A stretch of DNA of 64,000 nucleotides from Sphingomonas nostoxanthinifaciens (GTDB lineage: Bacteria > Pseudomonadota > Alphaproteobacteria > Sphingomonadales > Sphingomonadaceae), in contig NZ_CP082839.1 of assembly GCF_019930585.1 (NCBI RefSeq), forward strand, positions 620,001 through 684,000, read 5' to 3'. Both the position numbers and the translations under genes were made by a program. The notes under the pieces are model-generated. The model did not search any database. It was not told where the DNA came from and worked only from the letters and a program-made list of their open reading frames with translations. The first letter of the stretch is position 1; each line of letters starts with the position of its first letter. Shown here in pieces: positions 9,056 through 17,741 of this stretch.

Positions 9056-9259
9056 ATGCCCAAGCTCAAGACCAAGAGCGGCGTGAAGAAGCGCTTCAAG
9101 CTCACGGCCACCGGCAAGGTGAAGCATGGTGTCGCCGGCAAGCGCCACCGCCTCATCAGCCACAATTCCAAGTATATCCGCCAGAACCGCCGCACCGACG
9201 TGCTTGCTGATGCCGATACCGGCCGCATCAAGCTGTGGGCGCCCTACGGCCTCAATTAA
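9056..9259 (+). CDS. rpmI: 50S ribosomal protein bL35
   Basis: A 67-residue basic large-subunit protein starting MPKLKTKSGVKKRFK and ending KLWAPYGLN, typical in length and sequence. AAGGAG at 9044-9049 sets the start at 9056; nine in-frame codons upstream are not part of the protein. Followed directly by rplT as in nearly all bacteria. infC, the usual upstream partner, is absent here. Confidence 0.96.
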   Translation: MPKLKTKSGVKKRFKLTATGKVKHGVAGKRHRLISHNSKYIRQNRRTDVLADADTGRIKLWAPYGLN

Positions 9260-9272
9260 GGAGTAGCGGCAC

Positions 9273-9650
9273 ATGGCACGCGTCAAGCGCGGCGTAACCA
9301 CGCACGCAAAGCACAAGCGCATCCTCGAGGATGCGAAGGGTTATTACGGCCGTCGTAAGAACACGATCCGCATCGCCCGCCAGGCGGTGGAGAAGGCAGG
9401 GCAGTACGCCTACCGCGATCGCAAGGTTAAGAAGCGCTCGTTCCGCGCGCTCTGGATCCAGCGCATCAATGCGGCAGTGCGCACCGAGGGCCTCACCTAC
9501 GGCGTGTTCATGCACGGCCTGAAGCTCGCGGGCGTCCAGCTCGACCGCAAGATCCTCGCCGACCTCGCGATGAACGAGGGCGCAGCCTTCTCGGCGATCG
9601 TCGCGCAGGCCAAGGCGGCACTGCCCGAGGGAGCCCGGGTCGCGGCGTAA
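9273..9650 (+). CDS. rplT: 50S ribosomal protein bL20
   Basis: A 125-residue assembly-initiating protein of the 50S subunit. It carries the family start [18 protein letters not shown], the [20 protein letters not shown] helix region and the [10 protein letters not shown] core. AAGGAGT, which overlaps the rpmI stop, is its ribosome-binding site. In other bacteria L20 represses its own operon by binding the leader. The operon ends at the strong terminator just downstream. Confidence 0.97.
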   Translation: MARVKRGVTTHAKHKRILEDAKGYYGRRKNTIRIARQAVEKAGQYAYRDRKVKKRSFRALWIQRINAAVRTEGLTYGVFMHGLKLAGVQLDRKILADLAMNEGAAFSAIVAQAKAALPEGARVAA

Positions 9651-9676
9651 CGCCTCTTCCCGACTGCCTTCGAACA

Positions 9677-9715
9677 GGGCGCGGCGGCACGATGCCTCCG
9701 CGCCCTTTTCTTTTT
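9677..9715 (+). terminator. Rho-independent terminator of rpmI-rplT
   Basis: GGGCGCGG (9677-9684) pairs with CCGCGCCC (9698-9705) and is followed by TTTTCTTTTT. It lies 27 bp after the rplT stop. Confidence 0.85.
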
Positions 9716-9731
9716 GGGGCTTACGCCACAT

Positions 9732-9817
9732 CGTCATCCCGGCGCAGGCCGGGATCCAGGACGGCGGCAGCCTCAAGTGGGTCCACAACCTGGATCCCGA
9801 CTTTCGTCGGGATGACG
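9732..9817. repeat. Bipartite palindromic intergenic repeat, copy B
   Basis: Arm 1 folds as ATCCCGGC-gcag-GCCGGGAT and arm 2 as ATCCCGAC-tttc-GTCGGGAT; the arms are inverted, with CGTC...GACG outer and CCAGG...CCTGG inner flanks. It ends 19 bp before the start of the GIY-YIG gene. Confidence 0.8.
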
Positions 9818-9836
9818 GAGGGGGTATGGTTGGCGG

Positions 9837-10184
9837 GTGCGCGAAACCTTTCAGCCGGCGATAGACATTCTCGCCAGCGGCTTTCGCGGCACACTCTACA
9901 TCGGTTGCACGTCGAACCTGATGCAGCGGATGCATCAGCATCGCGAAGGCTTGATCCCGAGCTTCACCCGCCGCTACGGGGTCCGGCGTCTCGCCTACTG
10001 CGAGACGTTCGACACGATCGACGAAGCGATCCGTCGCGAGCGGCAGCTGAAGGAATGGCGTCGCGCGTGGAAGGTCGCGCTCGTCGAGCGGACGAACGAG
10101 CATTGGAATGATCTCGCGATCGGATTCGGTTTTGGGCCGATCGTGGATTGCGGAAGTCCCGTCATGGCGGGGGTGATGGGGTGA
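9837..10184 (+). CDS. GIY-YIG domain protein, GIY tyrosine replaced
   Basis: A 115-residue protein of the small single-domain GIY-YIG family. The YIG half ([17 protein letters not shown], Tyr21) and the metal-binding glutamate helix ([14 protein letters not shown]) are intact. The GIY half, usually a VYIL-like strand, reads A-I-D10-I-L, so the first active-site tyrosine appears to be Asp. This may inactivate nuclease chemistry or indicate decay. The start is GTG, with no obvious alternative. Its stop overlaps the pheS start as GTGA, so the gene sits upstream of pheST in possible translational coupling. Its end beyond residue 95 is atypical and may be read-through sequence. Confidence 0.75.
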   Translation: MRETFQPAIDILASGFRGTLYIGCTSNLMQRMHQHREGLIPSFTRRYGVRRLAYCETFDTIDEAIRRERQLKEWRRAWKVALVERTNEHWNDLAIGFGFGPIVDCGSPVMAGVMG

Positions 10185-11284
10185 AGGTGGACGGATTGGA
10201 TCAGCAGCAGGCCGAGCTACTCGCGCGGATCGCAGAGGCCGACGCCAATGCGCTGGAGGCGATTCGCGTCGGTGCGCTGGGCAAGAGCGGCACGGTCACG
10301 TTGCTCCTGAAGACGCTCGGCGGCATGTCGCCCGACGAGCGGCAGGCACAGGCGCCTGCGATCCAAGGGCTGCGTACCGCCGTCGCCGACGCCATCGCCG
10401 CGCGCAAGGCGGCGCTCGATGCCACCGCGCTCGAGGCTCGGCTCGTCGACGAGCGGCTCGACATGACGCTGCCGGTGGGGATCGGGGCCGAAGGATCGGT
10501 CCATCCGGTCAGCCAGGTGATGGACGAGCTGGCCGAGATCTTCGCCGATCTGGGCTTCGCGGTCGCGACCGGCCCCGAGATCGAGGACGACTGGCACAAT
10601 TTCACCGCGCTCAACATTCCGGAGACGCATCCGGCGCGCGCGATGCACGACACCTTCTATTTCGGTGAGGGCGACCGTGACGGCGAGGGGCGGCGGATGC
10701 TGCTGCGCACCCACACCTCGCCGGTGCAGATCCGGACGATGACGCAGACGCCGCCGCCGATCCGCATCATCGCGCCCGGCCGCGTCTATCGTTCCGATTC
10801 GGACGCCACCCACACGCCGATGTTCCACCAGATCGAGGGTCTGGTGATCGATCGCGACATCCATCTCGGCCATCTGCGCTGGACGCTCGAGACCTTCCTC
10901 AAGGCCTTCTTCGAACGCGACGACATCGTGCTCCGCCTGCGCCCCTCCTACTTCCCCTTCACCGAGCCGTCGGTCGAGGTCGACGTCGGCTATACGGTCG
11001 AGAAGGGGCGGCGTGTGATCGGCGGCGATCCGACCGGCCCCAATGGCGGCTGGATGGAGGTGCTCGGCTCGGGCATGGTCCACCCCAAGGTGATCGCGGC
11101 GGTCGGGCTCGATCCGGCCGAATGGCAGGGTTTCGCCTTCGGCACCGGCGTCGATCGGCTGGCGATGCTCAAATACGGGATGGACGATCTGCGCGCCTTC
11201 TTCGACGGCGACCTGCGCTGGCTGCGCCACTACGGCTTCCGCGCGCTCGACGTGCCCACGCTCTCCGGGGGAGTCGGCGCATGA
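10181..11284 (+). CDS. pheS: Phenylalanine-tRNA ligase alpha subunit
   Basis: Catalytic subunit of the alpha2-beta2 PheRS, which charges tRNA-Phe. The 367-residue protein has the N-terminal coiled coil, motif 2 ([14 protein letters not shown], then [21 protein letters not shown]) and motif 3 ([17 protein letters not shown]). The GTG start at 10181 gives the usual N-terminus; 11 further upstream codons belong to the overlapping GIY-YIG gene. It overlaps pheT by ATGA. Confidence 0.96.
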   Translation: MKVDGLDQQQAELLARIAEADANALEAIRVGALGKSGTVTLLLKTLGGMSPDERQAQAPAIQGLRTAVADAIAARKAALDATALEARLVDERLDMTLPVGIGAEGSVHPVSQVMDELAEIFADLGFAVATGPEIEDDWHNFTALNIPETHPARAMHDTFYFGEGDRDGEGRRMLLRTHTSPVQIRTMTQTPPPIRIIAPGRVYRSDSDATHTPMFHQIEGLVIDRDIHLGHLRWTLETFLKAFFERDDIVLRLRPSYFPFTEPSVEVDVGYTVEKGRRVIGGDPTGPNGGWMEVLGSGMVHPKVIAAVGLDPAEWQGFAFGTGVDRLAMLKYGMDDLRAFFDGDLRWLRHYGFRALDVPTLSGGVGA

Positions 11285-13650
11285 AGTTCACATTTTCGTG
11301 GCTGAAGGAGCATCTCCAGACCGACGCCGCGCTGCCCGCGATCGTCGAGGCGTTGACGAAGCTCGGGCTAGAGGTGGAAGGGGTCGACGATCCCGCCGCC
11401 AAGCTCGCCGGCTTCACCGTGGCGAAGGTGCTGACCGCCGCGCCGCATCCGCAGGCCGACAAGTTGCAGGTGCTGACGGTCGACACCGGCGACGGCGATG
11501 CGCTGCAGGTCGTGTGCGGCGCGCCCAATGCGCGTGCCGGGCTGGTCGGCGTGTTCGGCGCGCCGGGCACCTACGTCCCCGGCAGCGGCATCACGCTGAA
11601 GGTCGCCGCGATCCGCGGGGTCGAATCGAACGGCATGATGTGTTCGATGCGCGAGCTGGAACTGTCCGACGCGCATGAAGGCATCATCGAGCTGCCGGCA
11701 GACGCACCGGTCGGCACGTCCTACGCCGATTATGCCGGCCTGTCCGATCCGGTGATCGACGTGGCGATCACGCCCAACCGGCAGGATTGCATGGGCGTAC
11801 GCGGGATCGCGCGCGATCTGGCGGCGGCGGGCATCGGCACGCTGAAGCCGCTGGCCGTGCCCTCGATCCGCGCGAGCGAGCCGTGCCCGGTCGCGATCGC
11901 CACGCTGGATCCGGAGGGCTGCCCGGCCTTCTTCGGGCGGGTGGTCAACGGCGTCGCCAATGGCACCTCGCCCGACTGGATGCAGCGGCGGCTGACGGCG
12001 ATCGGCCAGCGGCCGATCTCGGCCCTGGTCGACATCACCAATTATGTGATGTTCGATCTGGGACGCCCGCTTCACGTCTACGACGTGGCGAAGCTGCAGG
12101 GCGGGCTCGTCGCGCGCAAGGCGTTGGCCGGCGAGACGCTCGTCGCGCTCAACGGCAAGAGCTATGCGCTCGATCCCGAGATGACGGTGATCGCGGATGC
12201 GGCGCACGTCCACGATATCGGTGGCATCATGGGCGGCATTGAATCGGGTGTGTCGGAGACGACCACCGACGTGCTGATCGAATGTGCCTATTTCACCCCC
12301 GAGACGATCGCGCGCACCGGCCAGAAGCTCGGCCTGACGAGCGATGCGCGCCAGCGGTTCGAGCGCGGCGTCGATCCCGCCTTCCTGCATGACGGCCTCG
12401 CCATCGCCACCGCGCTGGTGATCGATCTGTGCGGCGGCACGCCGACCGATGCGGTCGAGGCGGGCAAGGCGCCCACCGGCCATCCGACCTTCAGCTACGA
12501 TCCGCTCGCGACGCAGAAACTGGGCGGGATCGAGGTGGCGGCCGACACGCAGCGCGCGATCCTCGCGCGGCTCGGCTTCGGCATCGACGGGAGCTGGACG
12601 GTGCGCGTGCCGAGCTGGCGCCGCGACGTCGAGGGCACGCCCGATATCGTCGAGGAGATCGTGCGCATCGTCGGGCTGGATACGGTGCCCGCGGTCGCGC
12701 TGCCGCGTTCGGCTGGCGTCGCGAAGCCGACCGCCACGCCGGGCCAGCGGATCGAACGGCTGGTGCGCCGCACCGCCGCCGCGCGCGGGCTGAACGAGGC
12801 CGTGACGTGGAGCTTCCTGCCCGCCGCCGAGGCGGAGCGCTTCGGCGGTGGCGCGTGGACGCTCGCCAATCCGATCAGCGAGGACATGAAGGTGATGCGG
12901 CCCTCGCTGCTGCCCGGGCTGCTGGCAGCCGCACGGCGCAACGCCGATCGCGGTGCCGATACGATCCGCCTGTTCGAGATCGGCCGGCGCTATCTGGCGG
13001 ACGGCGAGCGCGCGACGCTCGGCCTGCTGCTGGCGGGCGAGGCCGCGCCGCGCGAATGGCTGACCCGGCGCAAGGGATCGTTCGACGCGTTCGACGCCAA
13101 GGCCGAGGCGCTGGCGCTGCTCGCCGCTGCCGGCGCGCCGATCGATCGGCTGCAGGTGATGGAGCCGGTTTCGGCCGCATGGCATCCCGGCCGTTCGGGC
13201 ACGCTGCGGCTGGGGCCGAAGACGGTGCTGGCCGAGTTCGGCGAACTCCACCCCGCGACGCTCAAGGCATTCGGGCTCGAGCGCACCACCGTGGCGGCCG
13301 AGCTCTATCTCGACGCGGTGCCGGCGCGGCGCGAGGCGGGGCGGATGCGCAGCGCCTATGCGCCGCCAATGCTCCAGCCGGTGACGCGCGACTTCGCCTT
13401 CGTCGTTGGCCGCGACCAGCCGGCCGACGCGCTGCTGCGCGCGGTGCGTGGTGCCGACAAGGCGGCGATCGTCGATGTCGCGTTGTTCGATCTGTTCGAG
13501 GGCACGGGGCTGGCTGAGGACGAGAAGAGCCTCGCGATCGCGGTCACGCTCCAGCCGGTCGAGAAGAGCTTCACCGACGCCGAATTGCAGGCGATCTCCG
13601 ACCGGGTCGTCGCCGCGGCGGCCAAGCTCGGCGCGCGGCTGCGGGGGTAG
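11281..13650 (+). CDS. pheT: Phenylalanine-tRNA ligase beta subunit
   Basis: A 789-residue subunit that binds tRNA-Phe and edits mischarged Tyr. In order it shows the EMAP/OB-fold tRNA-binding domain ([20 protein letters not shown]), the B3/B4 editing domain (near [20 protein letters not shown]), B5, the synthetase-like core ([19 protein letters not shown]) and a C-terminal anticodon-binding FDX domain ([13 protein letters not shown]). The start [12 protein letters not shown] is the family N-terminus, coupled to pheS by ATGA. Confidence 0.97.
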   Translation: MKFTFSWLKEHLQTDAALPAIVEALTKLGLEVEGVDDPAAKLAGFTVAKVLTAAPHPQADKLQVLTVDTGDGDALQVVCGAPNARAGLVGVFGAPGTYVPGSGITLKVAAIRGVESNGMMCSMRELELSDAHEGIIELPADAPVGTSYADYAGLSDPVIDVAITPNRQDCMGVRGIARDLAAAGIGTLKPLAVPSIRASEPCPVAIATLDPEGCPAFFGRVVNGVANGTSPDWMQRRLTAIGQRPISALVDITNYVMFDLGRPLHVYDVAKLQGGLVARKALAGETLVALNGKSYALDPEMTVIADAAHVHDIGGIMGGIESGVSETTTDVLIECAYFTPETIARTGQKLGLTSDARQRFERGVDPAFLHDGLAIATALVIDLCGGTPTDAVEAGKAPTGHPTFSYDPLATQKLGGIEVAADTQRAILARLGFGIDGSWTVRVPSWRRDVEGTPDIVEEIVRIVGLDTVPAVALPRSAGVAKPTATPGQRIERLVRRTAAARGLNEAVTWSFLPAAEAERFGGGAWTLANPISEDMKVMRPSLLPGLLAAARRNADRGADTIRLFEIGRRYLADGERATLGLLLAGEAAPREWLTRRKGSFDAFDAKAEALALLAAAGAPIDRLQVMEPVSAAWHPGRSGTLRLGPKTVLAEFGELHPATLKAFGLERTTVAAELYLDAVPARREAGRMRSAYAPPMLQPVTRDFAFVVGRDQPADALLRAVRGADKAAIVDVALFDLFEGTGLAEDEKSLAIAVTLQPVEKSFTDAELQAISDRVVAAAAKLGARLRG

Positions 13651-13670
13651 GCCGACGGAGATCGCAGGGG

Positions 13671-14516
13671 CTACAACTCCCCGCGCACCTGGCCGTGGGC
13701 GAGGACGGCGAACAGCCCCGTCCCGCCGATGATGTTGCCCACCAGCGCGGGCAGGATGAAGCCGAACACTGCCCAGCCGAGCGAAGCGCGGCCGCTCAGC
13801 CACAGCAGCCATGCCTCGGCCGAGCCGGCGACGACGTGGCTGAAGCCGCCGATCGCGATCACGTAGGTGATCGCCGTCACGATCCAGAATTCGCTGGAGC
13901 GCGCGCTCGGCAGGATCCACGCGATCGCGCCGACGAGGAAGCCCGAGGGCACGCCCAGCAGCAACGTCGTGCCGGCATCGTGCGCGAGCAGCTTGGACGC
14001 CAGCGCCAGCGCTGCCTCGCGCTGTTCGGGCGACAGGATCACGTCGTGCGCCATCAGCACCGCCACGAACAACGTACCGAGCATGTTGCCCGCGAACACG
14101 ATCGCCCACAGCCGCAGCAGCCGCCCGAAATTGCGCGCGGTGGGATGCGACGCGAGCGGCAGCACGGCGGTCACGGTGTTCTCGGTGAACAGCTGAAGGT
14201 TGCCGAGGATCACGATCACGAAGCCGATCGAATAGCCGAAGCTGCTGACCAGCTCGAACGCCGGCGTCGCGGGCAGGCGCATGCTCAGGAAGCTTTCGGC
14301 CAGCACCGAGACCGATATTGCGAGGCCCGCCGCGAAGGCGGAGAACAACAACGACGCGAGCGGCCGGCTGAGCTCGTCATTGCCCTGCAGGCGGATCGCC
14401 TCGTGCACGACGCGCGCGGAGCCGGCTTTCATCCCGGCGACGGTCTCCACTTCCTCCTGCGACAAATGGCGGGAGGGTGCGGCCTCTTCTTCGATCCGGG
14501 GGTCTTCGGCGTCCAT
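13671..14516 (-). CDS. Formate/nitrite transporter (FNT) family channel
   Basis: A 281-residue inner-membrane protein with six membrane segments typical of FNT pentameric anion channels; LASLLFSAFAAGLAISVSVL, the GNLQLFTENTVTAVLPL segment and GGFSHVVAGSAEAWLLW with the conserved His are visible. The roughly 55-residue soluble N-terminus is Glu/Arg rich. Substrate (formate, nitrite or another small monovalent anion) cannot be told from sequence. AAGGAG lies 7 bp before the ATG, directly after a 7-bp GC hairpin in the leader. Convergent with pheT and divergent from ndk. Confidence 0.88.
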   Translation of the reverse strand: MDAEDPRIEEEAAPSRHLSQEEVETVAGMKAGSARVVHEAIRLQGNDELSRPLASLLFSAFAAGLAISVSVLAESFLSMRLPATPAFELVSSFGYSIGFVIVILGNLQLFTENTVTAVLPLASHPTARNFGRLLRLWAIVFAGNMLGTLFVAVLMAHDVILSPEQREAALALASKLLAHDAGTTLLLGVPSGFLVGAIAWILPSARSSEFWIVTAITYVIAIGGFSHVVAGSAEAWLLWLSGRASLGWAVFGFILPALVGNIIGGTGLFAVLAHGQVRGEL

Positions 14517-14528
14517 TGGCGCTCCTTC

Positions 14529-14547
14529 CGGGGGGTCGAACCCCCCG
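14529..14547 (-). promoter_or_regulatory. Stable hairpin abutting the FNT ribosome-binding site
   Basis: GGGGGGT (14530-14536) and ACCCCCC (14540-14546) form a perfect 7-bp stem with a CGA loop, extended by one C-G pair. On the minus strand it lies immediately before the AAGGAG of the FNT gene and could influence its translation. Confidence 0.4.
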
Positions 14548-14568
14548 TCACCACCGACGTTCCGACCA

Positions 14569-14597
14569 TTGCGCGCGGACAACGCCACGGGTAGATG
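14569..14597 (+). promoter_or_regulatory. Possible promoter of ndk
   Basis: TTGCGC, a 17-bp spacer and TAGATG, 43 bp before the ndk start. The -10 match is only moderate. Confidence 0.3.
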
Positions 14598-14639
14598 CGC
14601 GCCATCTTCCCCATCCTCGAATACGGAGACCGCTCGGCC

Positions 14640-15062
14640 ATGACGACCGAACGCACCTTTTCCATCATCAAGCCCGATGCCACGCGCCGCAACCTGACCG
14701 GCGCCGTCACCAAGATGCTCGAGGAGGCCGGCCTGCGCGTCGTCGCGTCCAAGCGCATCCACATGACGAAGGAGCAGGCCGAGGGCTTCTACGCCGTCCA
14801 CAGCGAGCGGCCCTTCTTCAACGATCTCGTCGCCTTCATGATCTCCGGACCGGTGGTCGTGCAGGTGCTGGAGGGCGAAGATGCCGTCGCCGCCAACCGC
14901 AAGGTGATGGGCGCGACCAACCCCGCCAATGCCGACGCAGGCACGATCCGCAAGGAACTGGCGGAGTCGATCGAAGCGAACTCGGTCCACGGCTCGGACA
15001 GCGCCGAGAATGCCAAGATCGAGATCGACTATTTCTTCAAGCCGGAAGAGATCGTCGGCTGA
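14640..15062 (+). CDS. ndk: Nucleoside diphosphate kinase
   Basis: Transfers the gamma phosphate of ATP to nucleoside diphosphates through a phosphohistidine. The 140-residue protein starts [18 protein letters not shown] and ends with [17 protein letters not shown], which holds the active-site His in the NxxHGSDS signature. Upstream in-frame codons do not belong to the family. Monocistronic by appearance. Confidence 0.97.
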   Translation: MTTERTFSIIKPDATRRNLTGAVTKMLEEAGLRVVASKRIHMTKEQAEGFYAVHSERPFFNDLVAFMISGPVVVQVLEGEDAVAANRKVMGATNPANADAGTIRKELAESIEANSVHGSDSAENAKIEIDYFFKPEEIVG

Positions 15063-15150
15063 CGTCCCGCGTCCTCGGCTGAGCCTTTGTTGCCGGTCGC
15101 GCGTTGCATCGACGCGCGGCCGGTACGGCGCCGCCATCTAGAGGACGACC

Positions 15151-15471
15151 ATGAAGATCATCACCACCGCCGTCATGCTGGGTGCACTCGCCCTCGGCGG
15201 CGCCGCCGCGGCGCAGAACCCGATCAATGCGCGCCAGCTCAACCAGGAGCGTCGGATCGATGCCGGCGTGCGCTCGGGCAAGCTGACCAACAACGAGGCG
15301 GGGCGTCTGCACGCCCAGCAGCGCTCGATCCGGCACGAATCGGATGCGATGCGCGCTGCCAATGGCGGCCACCTGAGCCGCGGCGACAAGGCAGCGCTCC
15401 ACGCGCGCCAGCACCGCGCCGACCGCAACATCATCCGCAAGAAGTATAACCGCGCCCACCGCCCGGGCTGA
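15151..15471 (+). CDS. Small periplasmic protein of unknown function
   Basis: A 106-residue protein with a clear Sec signal peptide (MKIITTAVMLGALALGGAAAA, cut near AQN). The mature part is very basic and Gln/Arg/His/Ala rich, and contains two related segments of about 30 residues, each of the form (I/M)-x-A-G-x-(K/H)-L-(T/S)-x-x-(E/D)-x-x-x-L-H-A-(Q/R)-Q, here at SGKLTNNEAGRLHAQQ and GGHLSRGDKAALHARQ. I do not recognise a characterised family. A GAGGA precedes the start by 6 bp. A hairpin follows the stop. Confidence 0.7.
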   Translation: MKIITTAVMLGALALGGAAAAQNPINARQLNQERRIDAGVRSGKLTNNEAGRLHAQQRSIRHESDAMRAANGGHLSRGDKAALHARQHRADRNIIRKKYNRAHRPG

Positions 15472-15477
15472 ATCCCG

Positions 15478-15509
15478 CCCGTCACCCCGGCCGGCGCCGG
15501 GGTGACGGG
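15478..15509. repeat. Single-unit palindromic repeat, copy C; possible terminator
   Basis: CCCGTCACCCCGGC (15478-15491) pairs perfectly with GCCGGGGTGACGGG (15496-15509) around a 4-nt CGGC loop. It is a one-arm version of the repeat family of copies A, B and D, with the same GTCA/TGAC ends. No T-run follows, so termination would be weak or factor-dependent. Confidence 0.6.
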
Positions 15510-15568
15510 TAGAGGAGGGCGCGCTAAGCACGGCCCCTTCCGCAGGAACGCGGGGGTGCGGGGGCGCA

Positions 15569-16174
15569 ATGAACCACAGGCTGCTCGAACGGCTGGTCTT
15601 CTTTTCCGACGCGGTGTTCGCGATCGTCATCACCCTGCTGGTGATCGAGATCGACGCGCCGCGCATCCCGCTCGGCCCCGATGCCACGCATGCGGCGTGG
15701 GAAGCGCTCGGCGAGCGGCTGCCGAAGTTCGTCGGCTTCGTGCTCAGCTTTTGGGTGGTGGGGTCGTTCTGGGCGCTGCATCATCGCGCCTTCGGGCTGG
15801 TCGAGGGGCATGATCGCGCCTTCCTCTGGCCGAACTTGTTGCTGCTGATGGCGATCGCGTTCGTGCCCTTCTCGACCGCCTTCATGAGCGAGAATATGGG
15901 GCAGACCGTCCCGCATCTCTTCTACCTGCTCACCCTGCTCGCGGCGGCGCTGCTGCAGGCGCGGCTGATCTATCGCGTGCTGCGGCCCGAACATGCGGCC
16001 GCGGGCGTGGCGGCCGAGGAACTGCTGATCGTGCGCCGTCGCGTCTGGGCGCTGCCGGCGGCGGTCGTGATCGCATTGCTGCTGGTGCCGCTGTCGCCGG
16101 GCCTCGCCAACACGACCTTGTTCGCCGTGCCACTGCTGGCGCGACTGATGCCGCGCCTGCGCTTCATCGGCTGA
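15569..16174 (+). CDS. TMEM175-family (DUF1211) potassium channel-like protein
   Basis: A 201-residue membrane protein with six predicted segments. It carries the family signature RLVFFSDAVFAIVITLLVIEI at the N-terminus, the R-x3-FSDxVFAIxxTLL helix that lines the pore in bacterial TMEM175 channels. Bacterial members are K+-permeable homotetramers. Selectivity of this one is not visible. It is convergent with the next gene, with stops 3 bp apart. Confidence 0.85.
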   Translation: MNHRLLERLVFFSDAVFAIVITLLVIEIDAPRIPLGPDATHAAWEALGERLPKFVGFVLSFWVVGSFWALHHRAFGLVEGHDRAFLWPNLLLLMAIAFVPFSTAFMSENMGQTVPHLFYLLTLLAAALLQARLIYRVLRPEHAAAGVAAEELLIVRRRVWALPAAVVIALLLVPLSPGLANTTLFAVPLLARLMPRLRFIG

Positions 16175-16177
16175 CGG

Positions 16178-16798
16178 TCACTTCTCCGCTGCGTGCGGCA
16201 GCGCTGTCTTCCACAGCGCATCGACCCGTTTCTGCCCGGCGGCCTCACTCGTCACCGCTTCCTCGCGCGACAGGCCGCGCAACCGCACGCTGGTGCCGCC
16301 GATGAAGCTGTGGTCGGTCGCATAGCCCAGCTGGTAGACGGCGCGGTCGACATGCGGATCGCCGTCGGCAAGGTAGCGGGTGACGATCAGCACCGGCATG
16401 TGCGCGTCGCCCGGCGTCTTGTCGGCCGCGCCCGCATCCTTGCGCGCGCGTATCAGCGCCCCCTCGAACCAGCCGCGCTCGATCCGCGCGTCGCTGGTCG
16501 TCTCGGCCGAGGCCAAGCCGAGCGCGCTGGGAAAGGCGATCGTCTGGCCCTGGATGGCCTGCGCGTCGGATCGCGGCGTCAGCGACAGCAGATGCCCCTG
16601 CGCATCGGCGGTGGCCTTCAGCACCAGGATCACCGCGCGCCGTGCTGCATCGCGGTTGTCCGCGCCGCGCTGCACCTCGGCATTGGTGCGCTCGCGATAG
16701 CCGTTCCAGAAGGTCAGGGCCGAGATCACCACCGCGACGATCGCCAGCAGTTCGGCGAGCGTGATCCAGCGGATACGGCGTTGGCGCGGGTCGCTCAC
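16178..16798 (-). CDS. Single-pass membrane protein of unknown function, end of the purMN operon
   Basis: A 206-residue protein with a short basic N-terminus, one membrane segment (about residues 12-31, ITLAELLAIVAVVISALTFW) and a soluble, probably periplasmic domain. That domain contains SDARIERGWFEGALI and VLIVTRYLADGDPHVDRAVY. I do not recognise the family. The GTG start overlaps the upstream mmcQ-like stop as GTGA, making it the fourth coupled gene after purM-purN-mmcQ. The in-frame extension upstream is antisense to no family and was left out. Confidence 0.65.
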   Translation of the reverse strand: MSDPRQRRIRWITLAELLAIVAVVISALTFWNGYRERTNAEVQRGADNRDAARRAVILVLKATADAQGHLLSLTPRSDAQAIQGQTIAFPSALGLASAETTSDARIERGWFEGALIRARKDAGAADKTPGDAHMPVLIVTRYLADGDPHVDRAVYQLGYATDHSFIGGTSVRLRGLSREEAVTSEAAGQKRVDALWKTALPHAAEK

Positions 16799-17166
16799 AG
16801 GGTCTCCACCAGTTTCTTGGGCGCGATCATATGCCAGCTTTGTGCGACCCGTGTGGCGATCAACTCCCAGTCGGTCGCGGGTAGGTCGGTGCGGATGGCG
16901 ATCCACCCGGCATGCGCCATGTAGGCTGGGCGGAAGAAGAGGTCGGCGTCGCGCGCGACGAGCATGTCCTGCTCGTCCGCGCCGCTGGTCTTGACCAGCA
17001 CGGCGCTGCGGCCGTCGCGATGATGGTCGTGCGTGTACCAGGCGAAGGTCTTGCCCTTCTCCACGAAGAAGACCGGCATACCGTGCGACAGTTTCTCCGC
17101 CGTGCGCGGGAAGGCGAAGGCGATCGCGCGCAGCCGCGCGACATCGGCTTCCGGGTCGGGGCTCAT
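16795..17166 (-). CDS. MmcQ/YjbR family protein
   Basis: A 123-residue soluble protein of the YjbR/MmcQ (CyaY-like fold) family. Typical features are the start of the fold at FPRTAEKLSHGMPVFFV, KGKTFAWY, the central VLVKTSGADEQ, and the C-terminal ATRVAQSWHMIAPKKLVE. Members are described as putative double-wing DNA-binding proteins, but function is not established. It overlaps purN upstream by ATGA and its 3' neighbour by GTGA. Confidence 0.85.
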   Translation of the reverse strand: MSPDPEADVARLRAIAFAFPRTAEKLSHGMPVFFVEKGKTFAWYTHDHHRDGRSAVLVKTSGADEQDMLVARDADLFFRPAYMAHAGWIAIRTDLPATDWELIATRVAQSWHMIAPKKLVETL

Positions 17167-17741
17167 GCGCCGCGGCTGCGGATCAGCTCCGCCAGCGCCG
17201 CCGGATAGAGCATATGCTCCTCGATCAGGACGCGCCGCGCCAGCGCCTCGGCATCGTCCCCCTCGAGGATCGGCACCTCGGCCTGCGCGAGGACGGGGCC
17301 GCCGTCGAGCGCCGCCGTCACGAGATGCACGCTCGCGCCATGGCGCGTGTCGCCCGCATCCAGCGCGCGCTGGTGCGTGTCGAGCCCGCGATAGAGCGGC
17401 AGCAGCGAGGGGTGGATGTTGACGATCCGCCCGTCCCACCGCGCCACGAAATCGGGGGACAGCACGCGCATGAAACCCGCGAGTGCCACATAGTCGACGC
17501 CCGCATCGCGCAGCGCACCGTCGATGAGCGCCTCGAACTCGGCTTTCGTCAGGCCGACATGGCTGTGCGCGAACTGGGGAATGCCCTCGGCGGCGGCGAA
17601 GGCGAGGCCATCGGCATCCGCCACGTTGGAGATGATCAGCACGACCTCGTAGGGGCAGGCGGGATCGCGCGTCGCCTCGATCAGGGCCGCCATGTTCGAT
17701 CCGCGGCCCGAGATGAGGATGCCGACGCGCGCTCTAGGCAT
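17163..17741 (-). CDS. purN: Phosphoribosylglycinamide formyltransferase
   Basis: Third step of purine synthesis: transfers formyl from 10-formyl-THF to GAR. The 192-residue enzyme has the N-terminal [16 protein letters not shown] phosphate loop, catalytic Asn and His in [10 protein letters not shown] and the catalytic Asp in the following loop region. It overlaps purM by 8 bp upstream and mmcQ by 4 bp downstream, the usual sphingomonad purM-purN order. Confidence 0.96.
   Translation of the reverse strand: MPRARVGILISGRGSNMAALIEATRDPACPYEVVLIISNVADADGLAFAAAEGIPQFAHSHVGLTKAEFEALIDGALRDAGVDYVALAGFMRVLSPDFVARWDGRIVNIHPSLLPLYRGLDTHQRALDAGDTRHGASVHLVTAALDGGPVLAQAEVPILEGDDAEALARRVLIEEHMLYPAALAELIRSRGA

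Noticed and set aside
9056..9650. A missing infC next to rpmI-rplT as a gene loss
   Set aside because: infC is often unlinked from rpmI-rplT in Alphaproteobacteria, so its absence here says nothing about loss.
11368..14109. A 913-codon open frame on the minus strand across pheT
   Set aside because: Antisense shadow of pheT; Arg-rich, no recognisable domain, and it runs into the real FNT gene in another frame.
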